Source of the DNA: Rubripirellula reticaptiva
GTDB taxonomy: Bacteria; Planctomycetota; Planctomycetia; Pirellulales; Pirellulaceae
Length of the DNA stretch: 64,000 nt
Direction of reading: 5' to 3'
Assembly: GCF_007860175.1 (NCBI RefSeq)
Contig: NZ_SJPX01000002.1
Span: 248,001-312,000, forward strand
Part shown: positions 8,111-16,510 of the stretch, one piece after another
Numbering within the stretch: position 1 is the stretch's first letter
Layout of the letters: each line of letters starts with the position of its first letter
Translations under genes and position numbers: made by a program
Notes under the pieces: generated by a model
Seen by the model: the letters and a program-made list of their open reading frames with translations, nothing else
Told to the model about the DNA's origin: nothing
Database searches by the model: none

Positions 8111-9124
8111 CTAGCGGGACGAAGCTTTGTCGTTACTCAACAATTGAATATCGTGATCAACCATTGATTTGACGATGCCATCGATGCCGGTCGTTGCTTT
8201 CCACCCCAAATCGGCATGGGCACGACTAGCATCGCCCACCAAATTTGTGACCTCAGCTGGGCGAATGAAGCGAGGATCAGCTTGATAGTGGTCGCGCCAG
8301 TTCAAACCGACTCTTTCAAAAGCACTCGAAAGGATATCTTCGACGCTGTGTGAGGTCCCGGTTGCCAATACATAGTCATTGGGTGAGTCTTGATCGAGCA
8401 TTCGCCACATTGCGTCGACATAGTCCGGTGCATATCCCCAATCGCGACGTGCATCGAGGCTGCCCATCCGTATCGTGTCTTCCAATCCCAACGAAATCGC
8501 GGCGGCAGCACGAGTAATTTTGCGGGTCACGAATGACTCGCCCCGACGTGGCGATTCGTGGTTATAGCAAATCGCATTGACCGCAAACAAACCGAACGAC
8601 TCGCGATACAACCGGGTCATTTGGGTCGCAAAGGCTTTGGCGACACCATACGGCGAAACGGGTCTCATCGCCGTATTCTCATTTTGTGGACCAGTCTCAG
8701 GCCTGCCAAATATTTCGCTACTGCTGATGTGCAACAATCGCGGCGACTTGGGTAAATCTCGCAAAATCTCAAGCAGCTTAAGCGTCCCCATCGCAGTGAA
8801 CTGACACGTCGATTCGGGGATTTCAAAACTAGCACCAACATGGCTTTGACCGGCCAGATGATAGACTTGATCTGGCGCCGTCTTATTCAATATCCGTCGA
8901 ATCGTCGTTACGTCATCCAAATCGGCGTAGTGCAAGAACAATCGCGAATTGTAAATGCTCTTATCATGAAAAATTGGATCCAAACGCAATCGCGAAATCG
9001 AACTACTACGACGAACCAATCCATGAACCGTGTACCCCTTTCGAAGCAGCAATTCCGTCAGATAAGAACCGTCCTGCCCTGTAATTCCAGTAATCAGTGC
9101 GGATGGCGAGTTCGATTCGGTCAT
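8111..9124 (-). CDS. gmd: GDP-mannose 4,6-dehydratase
   Basis: ATG at 9124, 337 residues, close to the usual Gmd length. It is an extended short-chain dehydrogenase/reductase: NADP-binding GITGQDG at residues 13-19, then GLVRRSSS, YADLDD, QVYHLAGQSHVG, the catalytic SSSE (134-137) with IFG, and YGVAK with Tyr159 and Lys163. Gmd converts GDP-D-mannose to GDP-4-keto-6-deoxy-D-mannose, the precursor of GDP-fucose, GDP-rhamnose and GDP-perosamine. No fucose synthase, Rmd or PerS gene is in this window, so the final sugar is open. The gene sits between an exosortase gene and a fragment of an exosortase tail, which suggests it entered as a cassette. The intervals 9125-9383 and 8087-8110 hold no gene. 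Confidence 0.92.
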   Translation of the reverse strand: MTESNSPSALITGITGQDGSYLTELLLRKGYTVHGLVRRSSSISRLRLDPIFHDKSIYNSRLFLHYADLDDVTTIRRILNKTAPDQVYHLAGQSHVGASFEIPESTCQFTAMGTLKLLEILRDLPKSPRLLHISSSEIFGRPETGPQNENTAMRPVSPYGVAKAFATQMTRLYRESFGLFAVNAICYNHESPRRGESFVTRKITRAAAAISLGLEDTIRMGSLDARRDWGYAPDYVDAMWRMLDQDSPNDYVLATGTSHSVEDILSSAFERVGLNWRDHYQADPRFIRPAEVTNLVGDASRAHADLGWKATTGIDGIVKSMVDHDIQLLSNDKASSR

Positions 9125-9383
9125 GATCTACAGGTGATTATTTTTGGGTTATTGCTTGACGCAAATGTGCGAAGTGGCCGTCAACGTTAAAGCGACGATT
9201 CTTGCCCAAACAAAGTTGTCAGGCTCGACAGCGGGCAGCATAGTCTTTGTCTGGCGTGGACACGGAAGTTTGCTTCAGCAAGCTGAGTTCGTCGAAAACA
9301 AACGATCCAACGTTCGTCGCCATAAAATCAGACACAAACAAACTCTGATTTCACCAGATGTTTAGACGCTAGATCCAGTCAGC

Positions 9384-11213
9384 TTACCGAGCAGCACCGG
9401 CCCAGCGGGGCCCATCAAGAAGTTCTTTACGAGCGGCAAAGAACAGGGCTTGCAGCGATGCGATCTGTTCGTCGGTGTAAGATCCCGAACGATCCGAATA
9501 GAGCTGGATCGTTGAGCCGGGAAGATTCGGCAGAATAGGCCCACCGAACCCGAACCGTCTGGAAACGCTATCGACTAGAATTTCGACCGCCTGAACTGGT
9601 TGAAGAAGACTCTCCCGCCAATCCAAGTCACGCATCTCACTGCGATTGCGGTCAACGACGGTAAACATTACGTACCCCGAACTACCATCTCTTTTTGACA
9701 TCGTTAATTCCGAGAAAGACAGGTTATTAAACGGAACATCGGTCGGTGATTCAACAAAGTAATCGGGCGAGGTTACCCAACCAACATTGACGTAGCAAAC
9801 ATTCAAATTGTGCCACTCGGCCCAGGGGCAATCGACGGAAAGAACCGCTCGAACACCGTCTCGCTGGAACCCCCAGGTGTACGAATCCGGAGCCTGCAGA
9901 CCATTCTTCACGCGTTCAACATGCTGAAAACCTGAACGAGACCATCCCGCTAAATCGGCGGGCAAATCGGTTTCAGTTGACGCCGCCAACCGCGGCATTT
10001 GATCCATCGAGACAATCCCTTGATCGGGATCGCGCATCGCTGCGAACCACCCCAGCCCAATGATCGGCAGCAGGAGTGCGCCAATGGCTATCAGAGCCTT
10101 GCGTGAAAGCCCCCCCAGCAATCCACCGGCCTGCTCCAAGCCGTCGTCGCCCATCGAGTCCGTGCCATGAAACCCTCGGGCGCGGGCGAGTCGCTCGGCA
10201 CGTGACTCTTTCATCTCGCCATCGGATCCCATCACTTCAGGACGCCGCAGCGACGGCAATCGCAATCCCGATCGTGCAACCATTTCACCCCCGTCTTCGA
10301 CGTGGATTTCATCATCCCCTTCATCGAACCAGGCTATGCCCAGCTGACGCTGACAGAACACGCCGACGATTTGATCGGTGCTGGCCACCATCCCCAAGAT
10401 GAACGCGAACACGACCATCGATAACATCTCGTGTCCGGCACCGCTGGCGTACCAAGGACTGACATTATCGGCCAGCACCACACAGGCAGCCACGCGGATG
10501 GCATTACCAATCAAGACCCAAAACACGGTCTGAACTAAATTGAAACACGTGCGAACCAGCCGGTGATGGGAAACCACCGCATAGACCGCCACCACCGCCA
10601 GTGACGAAAACAACGATCGCACGCCGCTGCATGCTTCCTCGGTCATGTACTGCGACTTTTCGGTAATCAACACGACGCCTTCGCGAAGGTGACGAATCCC
10701 GGCACCATCCAATAGCAAACTGGCAAGCTGACTCGCGAAGAACTGCATCTTGAAGATCAGCGTGTCGTCGTAGTTCATCGGCAAGGGAATTGCCAGCAAC
10801 CACAGCGCCAACACCGGGGCCATCACCCACAATCCGCCCGAACCGACAAGTCCGTACGTAAGTACGCACGATGCCAGCGCCGTCGCCACGATGCCGACCC
10901 AAGGACTGTTCAGCAAATGGGCCGCTAACACCAGCACCACAATCACCCCGGCCCCGGTCATCAAGACGGATGTCCGAGGCCACGTGGCGGCTTCGACCGC
11001 CGCCGGCCAGCGCATCTTGGCCAGCACGCCAATCATCAAAATCAACAGCGGAAAGTACTGGTAATGCCCATCCCGCCAGGTCCAGGTGAAATACGTCCAC
11101 CACAGCGGCGCAAACGCCAGCAAGGTCAAAGCAACCAATCCCCAAACCGCCGGTCTAATCGTCGTCGCGTCCAGCCGAGGTGAAGCGTCGGCCATTGGTG
11201 AGTTTTCAGTCAT
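9384..11213 (-). CDS. xrtU: exosortase (planctomycete XrtU-like) fused to EpsI-like domain
   Basis: ATG at 11213, 609 residues. Residues about 20-290 form a polytopic membrane domain with about eight hydrophobic segments and the exosortase catalytic residues: Cys195 in EEACSGVRS, Arg240 in NAIRVA and His261 in GAGHEML. A charged linker of about 90 residues follows, then another membrane segment near residue 375 and a periplasmic EpsI/DUF3485-like domain (GWSRSGFQHVERV, WAEWHNLNVCYVNVGW) to the end. Exosortases recognise and cut the PEP-CTERM tail in a sortase-like reaction at the inner membrane. It is adjacent to EPS genes, as is usual for these enzymes. The XrtU label is by recall of the planctomycete type. 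A gene-start fragment and a tail fragment of it occur nearby (11752-11832, 7866-8086). Confidence 0.9.
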   Translation of the reverse strand: MTENSPMADASPRLDATTIRPAVWGLVALTLLAFAPLWWTYFTWTWRDGHYQYFPLLILMIGVLAKMRWPAAVEAATWPRTSVLMTGAGVIVVLVLAAHLLNSPWVGIVATALASCVLTYGLVGSGGLWVMAPVLALWLLAIPLPMNYDDTLIFKMQFFASQLASLLLDGAGIRHLREGVVLITEKSQYMTEEACSGVRSLFSSLAVVAVYAVVSHHRLVRTCFNLVQTVFWVLIGNAIRVAACVVLADNVSPWYASGAGHEMLSMVVFAFILGMVASTDQIVGVFCQRQLGIAWFDEGDDEIHVEDGGEMVARSGLRLPSLRRPEVMGSDGEMKESRAERLARARGFHGTDSMGDDGLEQAGGLLGGLSRKALIAIGALLLPIIGLGWFAAMRDPDQGIVSMDQMPRLAASTETDLPADLAGWSRSGFQHVERVKNGLQAPDSYTWGFQRDGVRAVLSVDCPWAEWHNLNVCYVNVGWVTSPDYFVESPTDVPFNNLSFSELTMSKRDGSSGYVMFTVVDRNRSEMRDLDWRESLLQPVQAVEILVDSVSRRFGFGGPILPNLPGSTIQLYSDRSGSYTDEQIASLQALFFAARKELLDGPRWAGAAR

Positions 11214-11472
11214 GGCGAGGGAGTAGGTGTTAGGCGACAGGTTTTAGGGAACAGGTTCCTGGGAACAGGCGCAGCGGCGGGAAAGTTTTTTTGGGCAGGG
11301 AGGCCGGATGGGGCCAGCTTACGGCAAAGACGTGCTGATTTCCAACCGCCGGGCATCGGTAAATGCGTATTGGACGTCGATCCTGACGTCACTTCAATAT
11401 CGATTCACCCCAGGTGGCCCACTTCACGCCCATAGTCATCAAATGAAGACCATTTGCCCTGGGTCCACTGAA

Positions 11473-11552
11473 ATTAGTGTTTGATTAGCGAAGATGAGTG
11501 TTCCCAAAATGCTACCAACTGGAACACTCATCGTGTCTAATCGCACACTAAT
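11473..11552. repeat. 80-bp hairpin (family D), first copy
   Basis: ATTAGTGT-tt-GATTAG...GTGTTCC pairs with GGAACAC...CTAATC-gc-ACACTAAT around a 16-base loop. The right arm has a few mismatches (TCGTGT in place of TCTTCGC), so this copy has begun to decay. Confidence 0.8.
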
Positions 11553-11614
11553 TCCATCGCGTCCCCTTAACCTGATGCGGATCGCCTATTCACCCCTCCA
11601 TTTCACGTGCGCTA

Positions 11615-11720
11615 ACATCACTCTCCCTCCGGGAGAGTCGAGCGTCAGCGAGGAGAGGGCATCCGCGCATCAAAGCCCCACCCGGCCGCTACAGCGTCCG
11701 ACCTCCCCGCAGGGAGGTGA
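11615..11720 (+). repeat. A/B hairpin repeat with uninterrupted module A
   Basis: Contains CTCTCCCTCCGGGAGAG at 11621-11637, CGTCAGCGAGGAGAGGG, CCCCACCCGGCCGCTAC and the module B stem CCTCCC-CGCA-GGGAGG. Here the nonamer CCCTCCGGG is single (11625-11633). This is the empty counterpart of the filled site at 12243-12474. Confidence 0.9.
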
Positions 11721-11751
11721 ATTAGGTAGTTGCCAAGCAACACCGAAAAAC

Positions 11752-11832
11752 CTACACGCCCTTCTTCCGCAAGCAAGCAAGCGACGCGACCGGCCGAGGT
11801 GAAGCGTCGGCCAATGGTGAATTTTCAGTCAT
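11752..11832 (-). pseudogene. 5' fragment of the exosortase gene
   Basis: On the minus strand an ATG at 11832 starts MTENSPLADASPR, almost the same as the first 13 codons of the intact exosortase, then diverges to a TAG at 11752 after 26 codons. It is a by-product of the 620-bp tandem duplication, whose junction truncated the second copy. It is unlikely to be functional. Confidence 0.8.
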
Positions 11833-12090
11833 GGCGAGGGAGTAGGTGTTAGGCGACAGGTTTTAGGGAACAGGTTCCTGGGAACAGGCGCAGCGGCGGG
11901 AAAGTTTTTCCGGCAGGGAGGCCGGATGGGGCCAGCTTACGGCAAAGACGTGCTGATTTCCGACCGTCGGGCATCGGTGCATCCGTATTGGACGTTGATC
12001 CTGACGTCACTTCAATATCGATTCACCCCAGGTGGCCCAATTCACGCCCATAGGCATCAAATGAAGACCATTTGCCCTCGGTCCACTGAA

Positions 12091-12170
12091 ATTAGTGTTT
12101 GATTAGCGAAGATGAGTGTTCCCAAAATGCTACCAACTGGAACACTCATCTTCGCTAATCGCACACTAAT
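12091..12170. repeat. 80-bp near-perfect hairpin (family D), second copy
   Basis: ATTAGTGT-tt, then a 22-base arm GATTAGCGAAGATGAGTG plus TTCC, a 16-base loop, and the exact complement ending CTTCGCTAATC, then gc-ACACTAAT. The stem is 22 bp plus 8 bp without mismatch in the arms. Related hairpins are at 35505-35586 and 35778-35859. Confidence 0.9.
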
Positions 12171-12251
12171 TCCATCACCTCTCTTCGACTTGATGCGGAT
12201 CGCCTATTCACCCCTCCATTTCACGTGCGCTAACTTCACTCTCCCTCCGGG

Positions 12252-12465
12252 TATTGGTATCTATACAAATCTGACCAATTCAATTCACCCTCCCTTGGGA
12301 GGGTCGCGGAGGAGCTTGCGACGACGCGGGGAGGGGCGTCTGGCAGGATGGGCTGTATTCGTCGGTCGCGAATCCCCTCCCCGAAACTTTCCTCTCCCCG
12401 AAAGCTAATGCCTCGGCTTCGACCCTCCCCAAGGAGGGTGAAGAAAACTTGTGTAGATACCAATG
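12252..12465 (+). mobile_element. 214-bp gene-less insertion element (family C) with 9-bp target duplication
   Basis: Left end TATTGGTATCTATAC, right end GTGTAGATACCAATG, imperfect inverted repeats. It is flanked by exact direct copies of CCCTCCGGG (12243-12251 and 12466-12474), while the paralogous site at 11625-11633 has a single copy. Internal stem-loops ACCCTCCC-tt-GGGAGGGT and ACCCTCCCC-AAGGAGGGT lie near each end. It encodes no protein, so a transposase would have to act in trans; none is in the window. It behaves like a MITE. Confidence 0.85.
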
Positions 12466-12670
12466 CCCTCCGGGAGAGTCGAGCGTCAGCGAGGAGAGGG
12501 CATCCGCGCATCAAAGCCCCACCCGGCCGCTACAGCGTCCGACCTCCCCGCAGGGAGGTGAATTGAGCAGTTGCCAAGCAACACCGAAAAACCTACACGT
12601 CCTTCTTCCGCAAGCGGGCGACGCGAAAACGCCATTTTTAAAAACTAGCGGCGGTCTCCCCGACCGACCG

Positions 12671-15244
12671 CTAGACGTCGTCCGCAGGTGATGTTGGTGG
12701 CGCAACAACAGCAGCCTTGCGAATCTGTTGCGCCTTCTTCCGATCCTTGCCTTTTTTCTTATCGTCTTCTTCGTAATAGGAATTGTTTTCGCGATAGCCG
12801 TACGAATAACCGTACGAGTATCCGTACCCATACTGATAGGACGAACCGTAGTTGTAATTGCCTTCCGCTTCGCTGGACTTCCCGTACCCGCGAGCGGCTC
12901 GGCTGCCGACACCGTTGACGACGATCCCCAGCACGTTGGCGTCGAGCGTTTCCAACATCCGTGTCGCCTGAGCAACCGCTGGCTTGATGTTCTTGCGCAA
13001 TCGAACCACCAAAATCACACCATCCACACGCGACGCTAAGTTGGCCGGATCACTCACCGCCAGCAGCGGCGGCGTATCGACAATGATCATGTCGTATTGC
13101 TTGCGAAGCAAATTCAGCAACCGATCGAAGTTCGGTGACGACAACAATTCCGATGGGTTGTCCGGCCGTTCGCCGGCCGTCATCACCGACAAGTTCGCCA
13201 CCACCGACCGTGTGATCGCCGCCTGAATCCGGTCATCCAAACCCGCCGCATCCGCTTCGCACTGCTCAATCGCCCAAGCGGTTCCCTTGTCATTTTCAAT
13301 GCCCATGACCTTGCCCACGCGAGGCCGTCGCAGGTCACCGTCCATCAACAGCACCCGGCGGCCGGATTGAGCGATCGCAACGGCGACGTTGGCGGCAATG
13401 GTCGACTTGCCGTCCGACGGTGTCGAGCTGGTCATTTGCAACACTTGGTTGTTGCCGGATTGATTGCTGAAGTAGATCGCCGTCCGAATCGCCCGAAACG
13501 CTTCGGCCTTTTGCCCCTTACCACTAAAGAACGTGACCAACCGCGAATCCAGATGTTCGCCCACCTCACCGGGTTCGACCTTGTGTGGTTTCAGAACCGG
13601 CACATGCCCAATGATCGGCAACCGAGTGTGTTCGGCAATGTCACGAGCACTGTGGTAGGACCGATCCGACATTTCCCGCAGCAAGGCCAACCCAAAGGCA
13701 AGCATGCCGCCCAGCAGCCCACCCAAAATCAACGACTTCGGCATCGATGGCGCAAACTGGTAGCCCAGCTTGGCGGTATTGAGCGGGAAGACTTTCAAGC
13801 CATCGCCGCCCGACATCAAATTGACTTCGTCCAAGCGAGCGACAATGCGATCATAGAGTTGTTGTTGCCGATCAATTTCACGAACAAACTGTGCCGATCG
13901 AATTTCACTATCACTTTCGGCGCGAGCCTGAGTCATTTCAGCTTCGTAGGCGTCGGAAACCACCGTCAGTTCCGAATCGAGAGCGTCCATTTCTTGACGA
14001 AGCGCCCCGACGGCAAATCGCACTTGTTCCATCGCCCGATTTCGCGGCTCAAGATCCTCATCTGGGTTTTGAAAACTAGACGCCTCGGCCGCGGCGGCCT
14101 TCATCGCTTCATCCAGTTCGGCGTTGAGCCGTTTCTCGTTTTCCTCAACTTTTTCGATCGTCTTTTCAATCAGCGCAATTCGTTTGTTGATCGTGTCGAT
14201 CGCCGGGTGATCGCGACCGACCGTATCCACCAGCGATTCGCGTTCCAGTTGAAGCGGTAACAGGCTTTCCTGCCGCATCCGTTCGCCAGCGTTCAACAAC
14301 GGCTTGCTGCGGATCTTTTCAAGTTCCCATTTTTGTTCCGGCGACATCGACCGTGTGAAGTCGGCGGCCGCATCGTCCGTCGCCTGAAAGCTACTATTAA
14401 GCGCCATCAAGATCGCTTCGTAGGGCTGTTCCTCTTCCATCGCCTTGCGAGTGGAGGACAGCAAAGACGAAAGCTTGGCCTTTTGAATCAGCAGATCTTG
14501 CCGCTGAGCCATGAAACGATCCGCATTGTCACGGTGGATGCTGGTCGTATCGTTGCCGCGATAAATCAGTCCGGAAGACTTCTTGAAGTCACTGAACTCA
14601 CCTTCAAGCGTATCCAGCTTTGCCAGGACGTCATTTCGAGCCGTCTGAATCAAATCGATGGTTTCTTGCCCCACGTTGCGGAACTGCTCTTTCAAATGAC
14701 TCGCATAGGCATCCGTAACCGCCTGAACGACCCGCTGCGATGTCGATGGCGAAGTACTATTGAACTGAATCTGAAACACACTCGAGCCGATCGAGCTACC
14801 GGCCGATCCAATCGATAGGCTCGCATCGCCAATTGCCGCAGCAATCTGCTCGGGCGCCATGCCAGCAAATTCCGGAGCCGTGGAAAGCTCGCCAAGCTCG
14901 GCGGCACGGCGCAAAATTTGCTCGCTGCGCATGACGATCGCTTCGTCACCTAAATTTCGCCCCTTTAGGCCCGTATCAAGCCCGTCAACCGGCAGGTTTC
15001 GGGCCAAGGATTCAACGATCTGGACCTGAGCCGCCGAGCGGTACATTGCCGGTTGACGCGTGAAGTGAAAATATCCAACCGCGAGTCCGATCAGCGTCCC
15101 AAGCGCAAGCAAGTATCGAGCATTCCAAGCCACTTTGGCATAGTCCAAATGACCGCCACCCACGGGCGACGCAGCCATTTCTCGACCGCGTCTATCCGCC
15201 AAGTCAGGAGAACGCGTCTCGTCTTGCGATTGCATTTGATTCAT
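12671..15244 (-). CDS. wzc: Wzc-like polysaccharide co-polymerase with BY-kinase domain
   Basis: ATG at 15244 (857 residues); a GTG two codons earlier is possible. An N-terminal Wzz domain begins with a membrane segment (YLLALGTLIGLAVGYF, residues about 45-62), followed by a large periplasmic coiled-coil-rich part and a second membrane segment near residue 500 (ILGGLLGGMLAFGLALL). The cytoplasmic kinase has Walker A STPSDGKST (about 607-615), Walker A' LLMDGDLRRP (about 631-640) and Walker B MIIVDTPP (about 718-725). A tyrosine-rich cluster with over a dozen Tyr follows at about 790-825, then a basic tail. BY-kinases autophosphorylate in such clusters and control chain length and export of capsule or EPS. 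It is the last glycan-export gene before the exosortase region. Confidence 0.92.
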   Translation of the reverse strand: MNQMQSQDETRSPDLADRRGREMAASPVGGGHLDYAKVAWNARYLLALGTLIGLAVGYFHFTRQPAMYRSAAQVQIVESLARNLPVDGLDTGLKGRNLGDEAIVMRSEQILRRAAELGELSTAPEFAGMAPEQIAAAIGDASLSIGSAGSSIGSSVFQIQFNSTSPSTSQRVVQAVTDAYASHLKEQFRNVGQETIDLIQTARNDVLAKLDTLEGEFSDFKKSSGLIYRGNDTTSIHRDNADRFMAQRQDLLIQKAKLSSLLSSTRKAMEEEQPYEAILMALNSSFQATDDAAADFTRSMSPEQKWELEKIRSKPLLNAGERMRQESLLPLQLERESLVDTVGRDHPAIDTINKRIALIEKTIEKVEENEKRLNAELDEAMKAAAAEASSFQNPDEDLEPRNRAMEQVRFAVGALRQEMDALDSELTVVSDAYEAEMTQARAESDSEIRSAQFVREIDRQQQLYDRIVARLDEVNLMSGGDGLKVFPLNTAKLGYQFAPSMPKSLILGGLLGGMLAFGLALLREMSDRSYHSARDIAEHTRLPIIGHVPVLKPHKVEPGEVGEHLDSRLVTFFSGKGQKAEAFRAIRTAIYFSNQSGNNQVLQMTSSTPSDGKSTIAANVAVAIAQSGRRVLLMDGDLRRPRVGKVMGIENDKGTAWAIEQCEADAAGLDDRIQAAITRSVVANLSVMTAGERPDNPSELLSSPNFDRLLNLLRKQYDMIIVDTPPLLAVSDPANLASRVDGVILVVRLRKNIKPAVAQATRMLETLDANVLGIVVNGVGSRAARGYGKSSEAEGNYNYGSSYQYGYGYSYGYSYGYRENNSYYEEDDKKKGKDRKKAQQIRKAAVVAPPTSPADDV

Positions 15245-15450
15245 GTGCACGGGAGAAGTGTCTTCATTGAGCGATTTGGTGACAGTGACGCACCTAAGCG
15301 ATTGGACGTCTGTTCAGCCAAAGCGTCTAGATTATCACAAATTTATTGAAATCAGAAAAAGAGTGAGGCAAAGAAACGGAAAAAATCTCTTCTCAACCGG
15401 AAAAACGAACCCAAAGCGAAAAACGCCACCTTTCGCCTAGTTTCTTATCC

Positions 15451-15494
15451 GAGAAGGTGCACCAAGCGTACCGCTACGCTGCGCCGCTCTTCTC
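15451..15494. terminator. strong nested hairpin in the gap downstream of the GT genes
   Basis: GAGAAGGTGC pairs with GCGCC...TTCTC at the ends and AGCGTA-ccgc-TACGCT forms the tip, giving about 16 base pairs in three segments. It lies about 170 bases after the stop of the GT2 gene at 15665, and upstream of the wzc start. No T run follows on the minus strand, so termination is only a guess. The rest of 15245-15664 shows no gene; 15340-15410 is A-rich. Confidence 0.35.
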
Positions 15495-15664
15495 GCGCCA
15501 AACTCGTCTCCCAGATGAAGCGAGACGTCAATTTTCGAGGAAAGCCGATATGAATTTGGAGGAACTACCCGACACGAAGCACAGCTGTCGGTAGACGATC
15601 CCAACTGCACTGAATTTGATCGTGAATTGGCGAAATCGTCGCAATGGCCGAAAAATCAAATCGA

Positions 15665-16510
15665 TCAATGCGAATCATCGACCATTCGCCGGACCTTTTG
15701 GTCCAGCAGGACAAGTGAAAGCAGCAGTTCGGCGTAAAACCGTTGGACCGAGTAGTAGATCCCCCGCCAACCATCCAAGATCAACATGCGATACACCAGG
15801 CAATAGAACAGAACGACAAAAGGCGCGATGACGATTTTTGTTCGCAACCAATCCTTCCAACTCAAGTCTGAGGCGGGTGATGAATTGATCTTTTCGGCCT
15901 CTAGAAACGCATACTTTGCTTGAGCGCCAAACCAGGATGCAATCGGCTTTCGATCGTCATGGTGAATATGACTCGAGATTTTTCCAAGTTCGCCACTAAC
16001 GTGCACTCGATGCGCGTGCCCATCTCGCACATAGTGTGCCAGTTCAGTTCGGTAGAGAACAGTTCGCGGAGGATAGAGGGTCGCCCGCAATGGCTTGCCA
16101 AAAACACAATACTTAAAGGATGCACGGAAACCAGCCATCTGCGAATCAAGATGACTGATTTCATCGGCGAGCTCGGTACTACAATTGTAATCTGCGTCTA
16201 ACGACAATACCCATTTGGTTTTAACTTGCGAAATACCAAAGTTGCACTGGCCTGCGAAGTGATCAAAAATCCGTTGGACAACATGAACGTTTTTGAAACG
16301 CGCCGCGATCTTGAGAGTTTCATCCGTACTGAAACTGTCAACTAACAAGATACTCCTCGCCCAAGACAGTCCTTGAAGTGTTCGCTCGAGGTTAGCCTCT
16401 TCGTTATAAGTAAGAATTACTGGAGTTATGTCAGCTAGCGAAATCTGACTCGAAACGCCAGACTCCGACGCTCCTGGAGACAAGCCGCTACAGGCTGTTG
16501 TAGAAGTCAC
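15665..16510 (-). CDS. GT2 family glycosyltransferase (WaaE/KdtX-like)
   Basis: GTG at 16510, 281 residues; the fold itself begins at about residue 25 (ITPVILTYNEEANLERTL). The GT-A signature is SILLVDSFSTDETL and the metal/nucleotide motif is LSLDADY. The C-terminal part has IAPFVVLFYCLVYRMLILDGW, a membrane-associating segment common in this LPS/EPS core subgroup. It transfers a sugar from a nucleotide donor onto a lipid-linked glycan at the inner face of the membrane; donor and linkage cannot be read from sequence. It overlaps the upstream GT4 gene by 23 bases, so the two are probably co-translated. Confidence 0.87.
   Translation of the reverse strand: MTSTTACSGLSPGASESGVSSQISLADITPVILTYNEEANLERTLQGLSWARSILLVDSFSTDETLKIAARFKNVHVVQRIFDHFAGQCNFGISQVKTKWVLSLDADYNCSTELADEISHLDSQMAGFRASFKYCVFGKPLRATLYPPRTVLYRTELAHYVRDGHAHRVHVSGELGKISSHIHHDDRKPIASWFGAQAKYAFLEAEKINSSPASDLSWKDWLRTKIVIAPFVVLFYCLVYRMLILDGWRGIYYSVQRFYAELLLSLVLLDQKVRRMVDDSH

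Larger units (their letters stand above)
11167..12626. repeat. tandem duplication of about 620 bp
   Basis: The segment from about 11167 to 11790 is repeated directly from about 11791 to 12626. The second copy is longer because it contains a 214-bp element plus a 9-bp duplication at 12243-12474. Corresponding landmarks are GCCGAGG at 11174 and 11793, and CTTCTTCCGC at 11761 and 12602; the spacings (587 and 809) differ by 222, which equals 223 minus a one-base difference in a T run. The unit includes the first codons of the exosortase gene, an ACAGG array, an 80-bp hairpin and an A/B repeat. Confidence 0.9.

Noticed and set aside
13367-14260. 297-codon open frame on the plus strand
   Set aside because: Antisense to wzc, whose motifs are unmistakable; no coding character of its own.
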